Assembly: GCA_903827955.1 (NCBI GenBank) | Contig: CAIKKJ010000051.1 | Span: 1-39,873, forward strand | Source of the DNA: an uncultured Verrucomicrobia subdivision 3 bacterium | GTDB lineage: Bacteria > Verrucomicrobiota > Verrucomicrobiia > Limisphaerales > UBA11358 | Length of the DNA: 39,873 nt | Reading direction: 5' to 3' | Shown here: one piece after another, positions 39,586 to 39,873 of the stretch | How the letters are laid out: each line of letters starts with the position of its first letter | Numbering within the stretch: the stretch's first letter is position 1 | The notes under the pieces: generated by a model | Databases searched by the model: none | Told to the model about the DNA's origin: nothing | What the model saw: the letters and a program-made list of their open reading frames with translations, nothing else | Translations under genes and position numbers: made by a program

Positions 39586-39873
39586 ATGGAATATAAAGAC
39601 ACATTGAATCTGCCGCGCACGGACTTCGCCATGAAGGCCGACCTCGTCACGCGCGAACCGGAGCGTCTGAAAAAATGGCAGGCCGCCAAGCTCTACGAAA
39701 AAATTCAGGCGTCGCGCGCGGGCAAAGAAAAATTTGTCCTGCACGACGGCCCGCCGTTCGCCAATGCCGACGCGCACATCGGCACCGCGCTGAACAAGAT
39801 TCTCAAAGACATCGTCATCAAGTATCAGACCTTGCGTGGCAAAAGTGCGCCCTACATCCCCGGTTGGGATTGC
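39586..39873 (+). CDS. ileS: Isoleucyl-tRNA synthetase, N-terminal part, cut by the window edge
   Basis: From ATG 39586 the frame stays open to the end of the window (96 codons). The start [31 protein letters not shown], then [31 protein letters not shown], contains the class I HIGH-type motif as HIGT (residues 64-67), and [10 protein letters not shown] follows. This matches IleS. It charges tRNA-Ile. The rest lies beyond the window. Confidence 0.96.
   Translation, partial: MEYKDTLNLPRTDFAMKADLVTREPERLKKWQAAKLYEKIQASRAGKEKFVLHDGPPFANADAHIGTALNKILKDIVIKYQTLRGKSAPYIPGWDC

Noticed and set aside
1-39873. tRNA genes, rRNA genes, CRISPR arrays, transposases or phage genes
   Set aside because: Read by eye, no cloverleaf with a T-loop consensus, no regularly spaced identical repeats and no transposase, integrase or phage-like proteins were seen. 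Not excluded by computation.

Overview
The window reads as a chromosomal stretch from a Gram-negative, GC-rich bacterium, most likely a member of the Verrucomicrobiota (Pedosphaera/Limisphaerales-like). This is inference. It rests on the pseudopilin with an A^FTLIELLVV leader, the large membrane protein with a YDDDDY motif and TPR tail, the secreted amidase with a golvesin-type domain, the Tol-Pal set with a TonB-like TolA, and many short intergenic repeats. No 16S gene or other phylogenetic marker settles it. Nearly all of the window is coding; no gap exceeds about 200 bases. I saw no tRNA, rRNA, CRISPR array, transposase or phage gene.

Layout. 1-3632: truncated pseudopilin, a Dabb-domain protein, and a 916-residue secreted amidase-like protein. 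3805-7523: fatty acid synthesis genes fabD, fabG, acpP and fabF. A small AT-rich membrane-protein gene sits between fabD and fabG, and a second one follows fabF. 7995-10356: pyrimidine-nucleoside phosphorylase, then a small ABM-type monooxygenase and pyrF on the minus strand. 10430-13177: hisD, an SMR transporter and hisC. 13227-15226: an ExeA-like ATPase, a GspB-like partner and a CPBP membrane protease. 15255-18133 (minus): a TolC-family protein and trigger factor. 18238-20858: bioD, and on the minus strand a TPR membrane protein. 21026-24909: a complete tolQ-tolR-tolA-tolB-pal operon, closed by an intrinsic terminator that faces the terminator of a minus-strand ferredoxin. 25416-28517: a winged-helix-like protein, a DMT transporter, an orphan lipoprotein, a [2Fe-2S] ferredoxin with a duplicated 3' end, and an FHA/zinc-finger protein. 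28528-34428 (minus): a heme operon hemE-hemN-(ATP-grasp)-hemG-hemH. 34509-36302 (minus): a multidomain nucleotidyl cyclase. 36388-39873: a membrane-anchored small protein with a DUF3106-like partner, then lgt, miaA and the start of ileS.

How the genes work together. The fab genes give the malonyl transfer, ketoreduction, acyl carrier and condensation steps of type II fatty acid synthesis. Tol-Pal forms the energised envelope-constriction machine. The heme genes carry uroporphyrinogen III to protoheme. ExeA/GspB, the pseudopilin, TolC, Lgt, the lipoproteins and the amidase all concern the cell envelope and export.

The most interesting points are: a TupA-like ATP-grasp gene translationally coupled inside the heme operon; a family of three-unit TTCGTG/TCTGTG intergenic repeats close to start codons, one of which supplies the pyrF start codon; a perfect four-copy heptamer repeat in the first codons of miaA that could switch its frame; a ferredoxin gene whose 3' end is present twice with different base composition; an amidase interrupted by a golvesin-like domain; and a cyclase fusing a SRPBCC-like domain, a zinc-ribbon region and a class III catalytic domain. 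I did not find a clear-cut unknown defence or mobile system.
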